Notes: a model not told the origin generated them from the letters alone. A stretch of 64,000 nucleotides of DNA from Alkalinema sp. CACIAM 70d (GCA_002148405.1 MUGG01000163.1:1-64000); one strand, 5' to 3'; counted from the first letter of the stretch, positions 53,094 to 62,160 are shown. A program made the numbers and translations.

Positions 53094-53567
53094 ATGCAAT
53101 CTGAAGTGAAAGTCAAACAGCCATCGTTGTATGACACTGATTATCAGCTTTGGTTGGATCAAACGGTTTCCCAGTTGAAAGTAAAAGATTTTAGCCAAAT
53201 TGACTTAGAAAATTTAATTGAGGAGATCGAGAGCTTGGGGAGAAGTGACAAACGAGCCATCTCTAGCTACCTGATGCGGTTGTGTGAACATTTTCTTAAG
53301 CTGCGGTATTGGGAATCTGAGCGAGAACGGTGTTTCCGAGGTTGGAAGCTTGAGGTTGCTAACTTCCGTTTGCAAATGCAAGCCATACTCAAAGATAGTC
53401 CCAGCTTGAAAAATCATCTTCGTGACAATTTTTTGCTGGAGTATCGCAATGCTAGAAAACTGTTCCTCAACGCAAGTGAGTTAGAGTCCCGTTTAATTCC
53501 TGAGGAGCCTGAATTTACCCTAGAGCAAGTCCTAGATGAAGATTGGCTCCCCTGGCAGCCCGCATAG
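53094..53567 (+). CDS. DUF29 family protein
   Basis: This 157-residue protein starts with YDTDYQLWLDQTVSQLK and continues DLENLIEEIESLGRSDKRAI, LMRLCEHFLKLRYW and RGWKLEVANFRLQMQ. These are the constant blocks of DUF29, a helical cyanobacterial family often present in many copies and scattered among mobile or toxin-like genes. The function is unknown. The start is ATG; it is followed 54 bp on by prmC. Confidence 0.85.
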   Translation: MQSEVKVKQPSLYDTDYQLWLDQTVSQLKVKDFSQIDLENLIEEIESLGRSDKRAISSYLMRLCEHFLKLRYWESERERCFRGWKLEVANFRLQMQAILKDSPSLKNHLRDNFLLEYRNARKLFLNASELESRLIPEEPEFTLEQVLDEDWLPWQPA

Positions 53568-53620
53568 CTTCTACTGTTTAAACCTAATTTTTGGATTGAG
53601 TGGTGGGTTGACCCAGAACA

Positions 53621-54523
53621 ATGGCAATGTTTCCTTTTTCGGTGTCCGGTGCGGATTTAGAACAGTGGCGTAAAGCAGCTCTGGCGGCGGCGATCGAGGC
53701 GCAGGTTGAACCTAGCGAACTGGATTGGTTTTTGCAGGCTGTTGCGAATCTCGATCGGCTCACCTTGCGGTTAAATTTGGTGGCTCAGCAGCCTAGCGTG
53801 GGTCTCCACATTCCCTTTGCAACGCTACAAACCCAGTGGCAACAACGCTTGCACGATCGTGTCCCCCTGCAATATTTGGTGGGATTGGCCCCTTGGCGTC
53901 ATTTTGAATTGAGGGTTACGCCGGATGTGTTGATTCCGCGACCGGAGACGGAATGTGTGATTGATTATGTGCAAACGGCGATCGCGCAGAATCCAACCTT
54001 GGCGGAGGGCGATTGGGTGGACTTGGGGACGGGCAGTGGGGCGATCGCGATCGGATTGGCGGATCTCATGCCCCAGGCGCGTATTCATGCAGTGGATCTC
54101 AGTGCGGCGGCTTTAGCGATCGCGCAACAAAATGCTGAGCGGTTGAATTTGCGCGATCGTATTCAGTTTTATCAGGGATCTTGGTTTGCGCCATTGCCCA
54201 ATCTACAAGGTCAGTTAAAGGGAATGGTGTCTAATCCGCCCTATATTCCCAGTCAGGAGGTTTTAGCGCTGCAACCGGAAGTAGTGCGCCATGAACCCCA
54301 TTTAGCCTTGGATGGCGGTCTGGATGGGTTGGACGCGATCCATGATTTAATTCAAACAGCCCCGGCCTATCTCCAGTCGGGGGGCGTGTGGTTGGTAGAA
54401 ATGATGGCGGGACAGGGGGATGCGGTGGTGGAAGCGCTAACCCAGCAAGGGGACTATTGCAAAATTGCTCTACTCAAAGACTTGGAAGGGGTCGATCGAT
54501 TCGCGATCGCAGAACGGCGTTAA
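53621..54523 (+). CDS. prmC: Release factor glutamine methyltransferase PrmC
   Basis: This 300-residue protein methylates the Gln of the GGQ motif in RF1/RF2. It has an N-terminal helical domain, then LIPRPETECVID, SAM motif VDLGTGSGAIAIGLADLM and the catalytic NPPY in MVSNPPYIPSQEV. LALDGGLDGLDA is also typical. ATG 53621 is the start (M-A-M). Neighbours are DUF29 upstream and a long gene-free gap downstream. Confidence 0.94.
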   Translation: MAMFPFSVSGADLEQWRKAALAAAIEAQVEPSELDWFLQAVANLDRLTLRLNLVAQQPSVGLHIPFATLQTQWQQRLHDRVPLQYLVGLAPWRHFELRVTPDVLIPRPETECVIDYVQTAIAQNPTLAEGDWVDLGTGSGAIAIGLADLMPQARIHAVDLSAAALAIAQQNAERLNLRDRIQFYQGSWFAPLPNLQGQLKGMVSNPPYIPSQEVLALQPEVVRHEPHLALDGGLDGLDAIHDLIQTAPAYLQSGGVWLVEMMAGQGDAVVEALTQQGDYCKIALLKDLEGVDRFAIAERR

Positions 54524-54953
54524 TCGGCAACATCAATCTACTATTAATTGGATCGAGATTGTAGGTACATCGCATTGATAACTTCGACCGAGTACAGTGC
54601 CACTTGCAAAAGTGTGACACATTACAATCTCTATTGACTAAGAACCCTATAAATTAGTGGATATTGCTACTGTGAGTGTTTTAAGCACTCTCTGACTACA
54701 CTCAGTTTCTGCTCTACGCCTTTGCTACCAGTTTACTCAGTTCTCTAATGATTTGACTTTCTCTAGCGTTATCATCATGTTGACTCCTAAGTTTTATAAC
54801 CTAGATGTTTGCAACTTAGATAAGACGTTCTAGACCACGCTAGCTAATGTTCATATTTAGCAATCAGTAATTTATCTTTTGCCACGCTCAGTTTTTGTAT
54901 ATATTTTCTATCGCTCAGTGTGACCTATTATGTTGTATTTACGTTGGGTAACT
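54524..54953. other. Convergent intergenic gap, 430 bp
   Basis: The AT-rich stretch between prmC and the rarA-fusion gene holds short hairpins (GAGTG/CACTC at 54674-54690) but no T-run terminator and no ORF I would call. Nothing else is recognised. Confidence 0.45.
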
Positions 54954-57221
54954 CTAGATTGATCTTCTTGATTGGGCATTACTAGAGTTCTCCCTTCGCG
55001 TCGCTGACAGATAAACCAGATGACTGCGCCAGAACACCATTTGATGCAGTAAGTGATCGCTAAAAAGTTGTCGAATTTGCCGGATCGCTGTTGTCGATAA
55101 TTCAGCTTGCAAATATTGCAGATAGTGGGATGTGGGACTAAACCAGCGATCGAAGAGGGCAGGGCTCAGGTAGGTCTGGGTTTCAGAGACGGTTATGTCT
55201 AACTGAACATGGAATCCCATCTGTTCCAGTAACTGTTTCAAATCATTTTCATCCCAATTCACCTTGGGATTCTCGGTCTGTTGATAAATCTGCTCCTCGG
55301 CCTTGCGCCATTGGTTATGGAGCTTGGTAGATAGCCACGTGCGATCGACCAGTTGATACAAGCGCTGGGCGTGTCGGGGTACCGATTCCGCTAACACCAA
55401 CCACCCCGTTGGCGCGAGTCTGGCGGCAATTTCCCCTAAAGCTTCGGCTTTATCAGCCCGATTCATCAGGTAATTGCGCCCGATAATGCGATCGAATTTT
55501 AGCGTTGAAGGAAGAGAATTCAAACTCAGGCTCAGGGAATCCTGGGGGGATAGGACGATCGGGCGATTCACCTCTGGTAAGGCTTGGGCTTGTTCCAGCA
55601 GTGCTTGGGCTGTTTCCGTGTCCTGGGGCAGCGCATACACGCCCCCTTCGGGCACCTGCCGTACGGCTTCCCAGGTCAGCAAGCCTGTTCCTGCATTTAA
55701 GTCCAAAATGACGTGGTGCCGTTGGGGTTGGGCGATCGCAAAGACCCGATCGCGAATTTGTCCCAAGGTTTCCCCCGTTTGGCTGAGGGTGCGTTGCAGC
55801 CAGCGATCGAGCTCTGGATCAGCAGGACTGGTGGACAAAACTTCCATCGACCTTGCCATCGCTCCAGCCACCTCCCCGATCGACCCCGCTTCCACCATGG
55901 CCGCCAGTTGGGCTTCCCGCCGCCGTGCCACCGTTTCTGCGATGTGGGCTTCGTGTCCCTGGTTGGACGGTTGATAAAACACTTTGCCCTGGAGTCCCGT
56001 GGGCAAGTATTGCTGGGCCACCCAGTGATCGCGGTAGGCGTGGGGATAGAGATAGCCCGCCCCATGGCCAAAGCCTTCTTTGTCTCGACTGGGATCCCGC
56101 AGTGGATTGGGCACGTCCGCTTCCCGTTCCCGCTCGATCGTCGCCAGCGCATCAAAAAAGCCCATGACGCTATTGGATTTGAGGCAGGTGGCTAAGTACA
56201 ACGCCGCTTGGGCCAAGGGATAACGCCCCTCCGGCAGACCAATGCGATCGAAGGCAGCGGCACAGGCATTGACCACCACCACCGCATTGGGATCGGCCAG
56301 TCCCACATCTTCCCCCGCCAGAATCAGCATTCGCCGAAAAATAAAGCGGGGATCCTCTCCGGCGTACACCATCCGAGCCAGCCAGTACATGGCCGCATCC
56401 GGATCGGAACCCCGCAAACTTTTAATAAAGGCGCTGATGGTATCGAAGTGGGCATCGCCTTCTTTGTCGTAGAGCACGGCCCGCCGTTGAATTGACTCCT
56501 CCGCGACGGCGAGGGAAATCTGAATCACACCCTGGTCATTTTTCGGCGTCGTGGAAACCGCGAGTTCCAAGGCGTTCAGCAACGCCCGCGCATCGCCATT
56601 GGCCACATTGACCCAGTGTTCCAGCGCCGCTTCCTCCAGGTGAATCGATCGCTGGCCATAGCCCCGATCGGGATCCATTAGCGCGAGGTGCACGATTTGC
56701 CGCAGGTCATCGGGTTCCAGGGTTTTGAGTTGGAAGATGCGCGATCGGCTGACGAGGGCTTTGTTGACTTCAAAGTAGGGGTTTTCCGTGGTTGCTCCGA
56801 TCAAAATCACGGTGCCATTTTCCACCCAGGGCAGCAATGCATCCTGTTGGGACTTGTTGAAGCGGTGCACCTCATCGACAAATAGAATCGTGCGCTGTTG
56901 GTACAGTCCTCGGCGTTCCTGGGCGGTGGCGATCGCGTCGCGGATGGCCTGGACTCCGGCCAGTACAGCATTAATGGCGATGAAGTGGGCTTGGGTGGTG
57001 TTGGCAATGATTTGGGCGAGGGTAGTTTTGCCCGTTCCCGGTGGCCCGTAGAAGATTACAGAGGAGAGTTGATCGGCTTGGATGGCGCGGCGCAGCAGAC
57101 GACCTTCCCCCAAGATGGCCGACTGGCCGACGAATTCGTCTAGGTTGCGGGGGCGCATCCGAGCTGCGAGGGGCGCTTCTGCTGCTACAACGGCTTGCCG
57201 ATGGTGATCAAACAGATCCAT
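54954..57221 (-). CDS. rarA: RarA/MgsA AAA+ ATPase fused to a SAM-methyltransferase-like domain
   Basis: From ATG 57221 the protein has 755 residues. Residues 1-440 are RarA: Walker A GPPGTGKTT (59-67), Walker B ILFVDEVHRFNKSQQDALL, sensor ATTENPYFEVN, and the C-terminal block GHGAGYLYPHAYRDHW. RarA/WRNIP1 proteins act at stalled replication forks. The remaining 270 residues contain HVILDLNAGTGLLTWEAV, a SAM-binding motif I, and LAPTGWLVLAESVPRH. This fusion is a recurrent cyanobacterial form. The role of the second domain is unknown. A pseudogene lies upstream. Confidence 0.88.
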   Translation of the reverse strand: MDLFDHHRQAVVAAEAPLAARMRPRNLDEFVGQSAILGEGRLLRRAIQADQLSSVIFYGPPGTGKTTLAQIIANTTQAHFIAINAVLAGVQAIRDAIATAQERRGLYQQRTILFVDEVHRFNKSQQDALLPWVENGTVILIGATTENPYFEVNKALVSRSRIFQLKTLEPDDLRQIVHLALMDPDRGYGQRSIHLEEAALEHWVNVANGDARALLNALELAVSTTPKNDQGVIQISLAVAEESIQRRAVLYDKEGDAHFDTISAFIKSLRGSDPDAAMYWLARMVYAGEDPRFIFRRMLILAGEDVGLADPNAVVVVNACAAAFDRIGLPEGRYPLAQAALYLATCLKSNSVMGFFDALATIEREREADVPNPLRDPSRDKEGFGHGAGYLYPHAYRDHWVAQQYLPTGLQGKVFYQPSNQGHEAHIAETVARRREAQLAAMVEAGSIGEVAGAMARSMEVLSTSPADPELDRWLQRTLSQTGETLGQIRDRVFAIAQPQRHHVILDLNAGTGLLTWEAVRQVPEGGVYALPQDTETAQALLEQAQALPEVNRPIVLSPQDSLSLSLNSLPSTLKFDRIIGRNYLMNRADKAEALGEIAARLAPTGWLVLAESVPRHAQRLYQLVDRTWLSTKLHNQWRKAEEQIYQQTENPKVNWDENDLKQLLEQMGFHVQLDITVSETQTYLSPALFDRWFSPTSHYLQYLQAELSTTAIRQIRQLFSDHLLHQMVFWRSHLVYLSATRRENSSNAQSRRSI

Positions 57222-57249
57222 GGGAGACGCTAGGGAGACGATCGCGGAG

Positions 57250-57496
57250 TTAGGGCTGTTGCCACTGGCGCAGGAACCAAGCGCTGACTTGGCCATGGTT
57301 GGTTTGACGGGATTGGCGCAATGCGTCTTCCAACACTGCCATGTCGAGTCCTACCAGCACTTGGGATTGGCGAATGCGGCGACTGCCTTGGTTTTCTACC
57401 GCAAAAGCTAGAACTTGCACGTTTTCCACATCAATAATCGTTCCAGCTAGCTTGAATCCAGGTATCGGTTAGGGGGGACAGGGTGGAATTCAGCAT
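57250..57496 (-). pseudogene. Uma2-family endonuclease remnant with internal deletion
   Basis: From ATG 57496 the frame reads MLNSTLSPLTDTWIQASWNDY then stops. In another frame the same strand continues IIDVENVQVLAFAVENQGSR, then a VLVGLDMAVLEDALRQSRQT segment to a stop at 57250. The first part matches the start and the second the end of a longer Uma2-type protein. The middle, with the PD-(D/E)xK residues, is gone and the frames no longer join. I read this as an internal deletion of several hundred bases in a former Uma2 gene. Confidence 0.65.
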
Positions 57497-57557
57497 TGGT
57501 TGGACCGTGGTTTAACCCTAGTTCAACTGTAGTGCAAACCACAGGTAACAGCCTTAA

Positions 57558-57785
57558 TCATGAGACAACAGCACAAATGGTACTGGGTTCTGGCAAAGGT
57601 TCTCCAGAGGCTTCGTAGGCCACAACCAGAGATTCCAAGGCTTCGATGCCTTGCGTGACAGCTTCCTCATAGGTTTCGCCGTGGGTGCGCCATTGCTGCC
57701 CTGGAAAGTCAGGAAACCCGACCAGAAAACAAGTATCCTCTTCTGACCACTGGATCACCATTTGATACTTAAATTTGCTCATCAT
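57558..57785 (-). CDS. hicB: HicB-family antitoxin
   Basis: The 75-residue protein shows the HicB partial RNase-H-like fold: FKYQMVIQWSEEDTCFLVGF, then PGQQWRTHGETYEEAVTQG and ALESLVVAYEASGEPLPEP. No C-terminal DNA-binding domain is present, so it is a short HicB. It overlaps the stop of HicA by 17 bases and follows the toxin gene, the order usual for hicAB. It neutralises HicA by direct binding. Confidence 0.87.
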   Translation of the reverse strand: MMSKFKYQMVIQWSEEDTCFLVGFPDFPGQQWRTHGETYEEAVTQGIEALESLVVAYEASGEPLPEPSTICAVVS

Positions 57786-57987
57786 CTTGGTTTTCCTTTA
57801 CTTTCTGAATTGCTTCTAAAATCTCTTTTTCCTGGTAGGGTTTTGCATCGGCACCGTCTTTTCCAGAAACTGTTATTTTGCCTGGATAAAGTGGATGTAT
57901 CCAGTTAGTATGACTCCCTTTGCCGGGAAGTTCTTTAAAACCCGTTTTTCGAAGCAATTGCTTCAATTCTCGAATCTTCTTTGGCAT
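57769..57987 (-). CDS. hicA: HicA-family toxin (mRNA interferase)
   Basis: The 72-residue protein has the HicA dsRBD-like fold: KIRELKQLLRKTGFKELPGK, catalytic His26 in GKGSHTNWIHP, and PYQEKEILEAI. HicA cleaves mRNA. It is transcribed before hicB and overlaps it by 17 bases. ATG 57987 is chosen; GTG at 57990 adds one residue. The promoter should lie in the 200-bp divergent gap before yidD. Confidence 0.88.
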   Translation of the reverse strand: MPKKIRELKQLLRKTGFKELPGKGSHTNWIHPLYPGKITVSGKDGADAKPYQEKEILEAIQKVKENQDDEQI

Positions 57988-58190
57988 CACCCTGCATTTC
58001 TTGAAATTTGATGACTCTTATCCTCGGCCATAAACCTGACTATTCGAATCTATCAGGTAATTTCTCTTCGGATGATTTCAGTCTAGCGTTGGCAAAGTAA
58101 CTTGAAGTTGCTCGCCTGTCTAGATAAGCAGCCCAACAAAGATTTTTGCCAACTTGGGCAAACTGATGCAAGGAACACAAGGAAACCACC

Positions 58191-58736
58191 ATGTTCGATG
58201 GAACGCCGATCGCTGCCACGATCGCTACAAGAATCACCACTCTGCCCCGGAATGCAGCGGCAGGCTTGATCACGGGCTATCAGCGCTATCTTTCTCCGTA
58301 TAAGGGATTTTCCTGTGCCCATCGCGTTTTACATCGGGGTGAATCTTGCTCCCAGTACATTAAGCGCACAATTTTGGAACGGGGGCTGTCCGATGCTTGG
58401 CCGATCGCGCGGGAACGGTTGCAAGATTGCCGCCAAGCTTACGAAATATTACGATCGCGCCGTTCCACCTGCCAAATCGGAGGCCCCCATTCCGCTGTTG
58501 AAGGGGGAGACGAAGACCCTCGTGCCTGCGGACGATCGCGAAGAAATTGTAATGAACCCTGCCGTGTAGGCGATTGTGCCTGTGAGGGATTGAGCGGGAT
58601 TGCCGATTGTGGAAGCTGTGCCGGGGATATCTCCAGTCTGGATTGTGGCAGTGCGGATTGTAGCGCGATCGATTGCAGCGGTCTCGATTGCGGTGGTGCA
58701 GATTGCAGCGGATGCGATATCGGCAGTTGTGGCTAG
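58191..58736 (+). CDS. yidD: YidD-type membrane insertion efficiency factor with Cys-rich tail
   Basis: This 181-residue protein has a normal YidD core (about 25-95): GLITGYQRYLSPYKGFSCAH, then GESCSQYIKRTILERGL and RERLQDC. YidD works with YidC/Sec at the inner face of the membrane. The tail, about 118-181, is odd: 13 Cys in some 62 residues, most in short DC-G/S units (DCGSADCSAIDCSGLDCGGADC then SGCDIGSCG). The tail is one reading frame continuous with the core. Its role could be metal binding, but this is inference. Confidence 0.85.
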   Translation: MFDGTPIAATIATRITTLPRNAAAGLITGYQRYLSPYKGFSCAHRVLHRGESCSQYIKRTILERGLSDAWPIARERLQDCRQAYEILRSRRSTCQIGGPHSAVEGGDEDPRACGRSRRNCNEPCRVGDCACEGLSGIADCGSCAGDISSLDCGSADCSAIDCSGLDCGGADCSGCDIGSCG

Positions 58737-58900
58737 GTTGCAGCCCCCTTCAAAGCCCCTACAGATTTCCCTATGCAACTCTTCGGCATTCTTCATAAAT
58801 ATGTGTAGTTTCGTATACTAGAATCAATCCAAAAGCTATAAAACGTAACTATACCGATCGGCAACGGCTAGGGGGATTTCCCGGAACTTTTCCATCGCCT

Positions 58901-60745
58901 ATGTGGTTGAAGAAGGGAACCGAGACTTTCGGCTATCGTTGTTTGGGGTATAGTCTCGCTTCAACATCCCCCGTTTCTAGAAGAAGCAAGGTAGGGTCGA
59001 TCGTGGGTCAACTGAGTTCGAAACAGCGTTCGGGTCAGCTACGACGGTATGATGCAGACGCGATCGCGCGGATGTATCGCTTCCGCCCCTGGCGCAAGTG
59101 GTGGCGTCTGCTGAGGATTGTGCTGACCTTTGTTGGTTTGTTCTTGGGCCTCAAGCTAGATGAGGCCATGGGCAAAGGCGAAGGCAACCAGCAGGAACGC
59201 GCTGAGCAACTGCGCAAAATTTTGACAGATCTTGGCCCCACCTACATCAAAGTCGGCCAAGCCCTCTCCACCCGGCCTGACCTGGTGCGGCAGGACTACT
59301 TAGATGAACTGATCAAACTGCAAGACCAGCTTCCCCCGTTCCCCAACGAAATCGCCTTGCAGATTATTGAGGAAGAACTCGATCGCGATCCCTATAGCGT
59401 CTACAGCGAAATTTCCCCCCACCCCGTCGCCGCCGCTAGTTTGGGTCAGGTCTATCGGGCCACGTTGTATACCGGCGAAGAAGTCGCTATCAAAGTACAA
59501 CGGCCTAACCTCTATCCCCTCCTGACGTTGGATCTCTGCCTGATGCGTTGGGCAGCCCAGAAATTTGGGCACTTCCTCCCGCTGAACCTGGGCCATGACT
59601 TGACGCTGATTATTGACGAGTTTGGCACCAAGCTGTTTGAGGAAATCGATTACCAAAACGAGGGCCGCAACGCAGAGAAATTTGCCGCGAACTTCGCAGG
59701 CGATCCCGAAGTCAAGGTGCCCAGAATTCACTGGGAATATAGTGGTAAGCGGGTATTAACCCTGGAGTGGATCCACGGATACAAGCTCACTGATTTAGAA
59801 GCCGTGCGGCAAGCGGGATTGGATAGCGATGCCATCATTCGCATCGGCGTCACTTCTGGTCTGCGGCAGTTGCTGGAGCACGGGCTATTCCACGCCGATC
59901 CCCATCCCGGCAACCTGTTCGCCATGGCAGCAGAACCCGGCACCGACGCTCCGGGGCGCATGGCCTACATCGACTTCGGCATGATGGATCAGCTGGAACC
60001 TTGGATGAAAGAAACCTTGGTTGATGCCGTGGTGCATCTGATTAATAAGGACTACGAAGAACTGGCGAAGGACTTTGTCAATCTCGGCTTCCTTACCCCA
60101 GACACAGATATTCGCCCGATCGTCCCAGCCTTAGAAGCGGTGTTTGATGATGCGATCGGGGCCAGCGTCGGCGACTTTAACTTCAAGGCGATTACCGATA
60201 AGTTCTCCGACCTAATGTTTGACTATCCTTTCCGAGTGCCCGCCAAATTTGCGTTGATTATTCGATCGCTCGTCACCCAGGAAGGCTTGGCACTCACTCT
60301 GAACCCCAACTTCAAGATTGTTGAAATTGCCTATCCCTACGTGGCACGGCGCTTGCTGACGGGTGAATCTCCAGCCCTGCGGCGACGGCTGCTGGAAGTG
60401 TTATTCAAAGATGGCCGCTTCCAATGGCAACGGTTGGAAAATATGATCGCCATCGCCCGCAGCGATCGTAAGTTTGATCTGCTGCCCACGGCCCAACTGG
60501 GCATCCAGTATCTCGTTTCCGAGGAAGGAGATTTTCTGCGGCGACAAATTGTTATGGCGCTCACAGAAGACAACCGCCTGCATACTGAGGAAGTGCAACG
60601 GCTGTGGGCCCTGGTGAAGGATGACTTACAGCCGAATCGCATGCTGACGGAAGCTTGGAAGGCGATCGTTGATTTTTCCCTCGATCGCACGACGGAAATG
60701 TTTCCGGCGTTGGCAACTTTGACGGGGAACCGCAACGGGCGGTAA
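58901..60745 (+). CDS. ABC1/UbiB-family protein kinase-like protein
   Basis: This 614-residue protein has a kinase-like fold with ABC1 features: KVGQALSTRPDLV (the K-x-G-Q motif), AAASLGQVYRA (the A-rich loop), EVAIKVQRP with the nucleotide-binding Lys, EEIDYQNEGRNAEKF, the catalytic HADPHPGNLF and the metal YIDFGMM. An N-terminal stretch of hydrophobic residues (about 68-84, LRIVLTFVGLFLGLKL) could anchor it. Cyanobacterial members act in quinone or carotenoid metabolism. The start is not certain; GTG at 59002 is an alternative. Confidence 0.87.
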   Translation: MWLKKGTETFGYRCLGYSLASTSPVSRRSKVGSIVGQLSSKQRSGQLRRYDADAIARMYRFRPWRKWWRLLRIVLTFVGLFLGLKLDEAMGKGEGNQQERAEQLRKILTDLGPTYIKVGQALSTRPDLVRQDYLDELIKLQDQLPPFPNEIALQIIEEELDRDPYSVYSEISPHPVAAASLGQVYRATLYTGEEVAIKVQRPNLYPLLTLDLCLMRWAAQKFGHFLPLNLGHDLTLIIDEFGTKLFEEIDYQNEGRNAEKFAANFAGDPEVKVPRIHWEYSGKRVLTLEWIHGYKLTDLEAVRQAGLDSDAIIRIGVTSGLRQLLEHGLFHADPHPGNLFAMAAEPGTDAPGRMAYIDFGMMDQLEPWMKETLVDAVVHLINKDYEELAKDFVNLGFLTPDTDIRPIVPALEAVFDDAIGASVGDFNFKAITDKFSDLMFDYPFRVPAKFALIIRSLVTQEGLALTLNPNFKIVEIAYPYVARRLLTGESPALRRRLLEVLFKDGRFQWQRLENMIAIARSDRKFDLLPTAQLGIQYLVSEEGDFLRRQIVMALTEDNRLHTEEVQRLWALVKDDLQPNRMLTEAWKAIVDFSLDRTTEMFPALATLTGNRNGR

Positions 60746-60779
60746 TCTTTAAGAAGTTTTAAGTTGCGCGTTCTGTCCT

Positions 60780-61199
60780 ATGGATTTCGATCAAATTCCG
60801 TTAGATCAGCTAGATCAGCTTCCCCTTTACTATGTTCCTCAGGATCCGCCTTACATTTTGCTAATTTGTGGCCTACTAGCCAGTCTAGTCTCTGGCCTAG
60901 CATTTCAGGCGGTACTCAAGCAAGATTTGGCGGATTGGAAGGCAAATCGTCAGACGCGGAGTATCACCAGTTTACAAAGCTTAAATTTGCTGATGCCGTT
61001 TTTGGGGATGGCGATCGGGGCCAGCTTTTTCCTGTCCGCTGGGGTAGAAATTTTCGGGTTCCCACCCAAGTTAGCCTACACAATCTCGGTTACGATGGCG
61101 TTTTTTATTGGTTGGTTAGTGTGGCGGCAGTTGGGTTCGATCCTACGGCAAATTGAAGAGGGTGGGTCAGCGGCGATCGACCTAGATTCGATTCGATAA
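60780..61199 (+). CDS. Conserved cyanobacterial membrane protein, 139 aa
   Basis: It has an acidic start (MDFDQIPLDQLDQLPLYYVP) and three likely membrane segments at about 25-43 (YILLICGLLASLVSGLAF), 70-92 (LLMPFLGMAIGASFFLSAGV) and 98-117 (LAYTISVTMAFFIGWLVW). It ends with an acidic tail. No domain name is recalled. The gene lies 34 bp after the ABC1 kinase gene on the same strand and is followed by a terminator, so the two are probably one transcription unit. Confidence 0.7.
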   Translation: MDFDQIPLDQLDQLPLYYVPQDPPYILLICGLLASLVSGLAFQAVLKQDLADWKANRQTRSITSLQSLNLLMPFLGMAIGASFFLSAGVEIFGFPPKLAYTISVTMAFFIGWLVWRQLGSILRQIEEGGSAAIDLDSIR

Positions 61200-61221
61200 T
61201 TTTCCGATTGCATCCTTCGAG

Positions 61222-61254
61222 AACTCACCCAGTTAATCTTCGGTGAGTTTTTTT
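61222..61254 (+). terminator. Rho-independent terminator
   Basis: AACTCACC (61222-61229) pairs with GGTGAGTT (61242-61249), and a T-run follows. It closes the ABC1 kinase-membrane protein unit. Confidence 0.8.
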
Positions 61255-61269
61255 GTGCCTAAATTCCAC

Positions 61270-62136
61270 TTAAGGATTCACCGTAGGTAACTGTTGCAAA
61301 ACCTGTGCTGTTTTATCTGCCCAGGATTGATTTTTTCGTTGCAGGTATTGTTCTTTGGCAAATTGTAGAACCTGTTTCGCTTCGGAATATTTTTTCTGCT
61401 TGATCAGCGTCAAACCCGCCGCATAGTAGGCCGGGGTGTAATTGGAATTCGCCTGGGTGGTTTTCCGAAACGCATCTAGGGCTTCATCAAATTGCCCCTC
61501 AAAGTAGAGCAAGCTACCCAGGCTGTACAGCGCTTCAGAATAGGTGGGGTTGAGTTGAATCGCTTTGCGAAAGGCCGCGATCGCCCCTCGATTCCAGCGA
61601 TCGCGCTGATAGGCCAATCCCAAGTGGTAGTAGGGTTCTGGGGCTTGGGGGGTAAATTCATTGGCTTTTTTGAAGGCTTCGATCGCGCCCGCATTGTCCC
61701 CCTGGAGAGCCAGCACCAGCCCCAAGTTGTAGTGGGCAAGGCCCAGTCTTGGATCAAGTTTAAGGGCTTGCTGAAGATATTCCTTCGCCTGTTTTAAGTT
61801 ATTCCCTTCCAGCAGAGCCGCCCCCAAATTCGCATAGGTGGTGGGAAAGTTGGGATCAGCCACGATCGCGTTATAAAAAGCCGTCGCCGATTCCTGGAGC
61901 TTTCCCTGTTGGCGCAACGCTAAACCCAGGTTGTATTGAGCCGGAAAAAATTGGGGATTTACCTGCACCGCCCGCTGAAATTGTCCTACTGCATCGTCAA
62001 CTTTACCCTGCTGAATCAGTTGCAGACCTTGACTAACTAGGTCTTCAGCAGTTTCTGCTGCATGGGTTGGGGCAGAGATACCCAATACCAAGGCGATCGC
62101 GATAGCAAACAATCCAGCAGAACTAGGGGTAGCCAT
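61270..62136 (-). CDS. TPR-repeat periplasmic protein
   Basis: From ATG 62136 the protein has a signal peptide (about 1-27, AGLFAIAIALVLGISAPTHA), then 7 or so TPR units (about 30-260), as in AVQVNPQFFPAQYNLGLALR and QLNPTYSEALYSLGSLLYFE. The C-terminus is a basic segment, LQRKNQSWADKTAQVLQQL. Such proteins are scaffolds for protein-protein contacts in the periplasm or thylakoid lumen. The start is set by the signal peptide. A 12-bp duplication lies just upstream. Confidence 0.85.
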   Translation of the reverse strand: MATPSSAGLFAIAIALVLGISAPTHAAETAEDLVSQGLQLIQQGKVDDAVGQFQRAVQVNPQFFPAQYNLGLALRQQGKLQESATAFYNAIVADPNFPTTYANLGAALLEGNNLKQAKEYLQQALKLDPRLGLAHYNLGLVLALQGDNAGAIEAFKKANEFTPQAPEPYYHLGLAYQRDRWNRGAIAAFRKAIQLNPTYSEALYSLGSLLYFEGQFDEALDAFRKTTQANSNYTPAYYAAGLTLIKQKKYSEAKQVLQFAKEQYLQRKNQSWADKTAQVLQQLPTVNP

Positions 62137-62160
62137 AGGAGAACGCGATTTACAACTTAG

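Noticed and set aside
55474..57143. Several long plus-strand ORFs opposite the rarA fusion gene
   Set aside because: All lie antisense to a well-conserved AAA+ gene and have shadow-like compositions.
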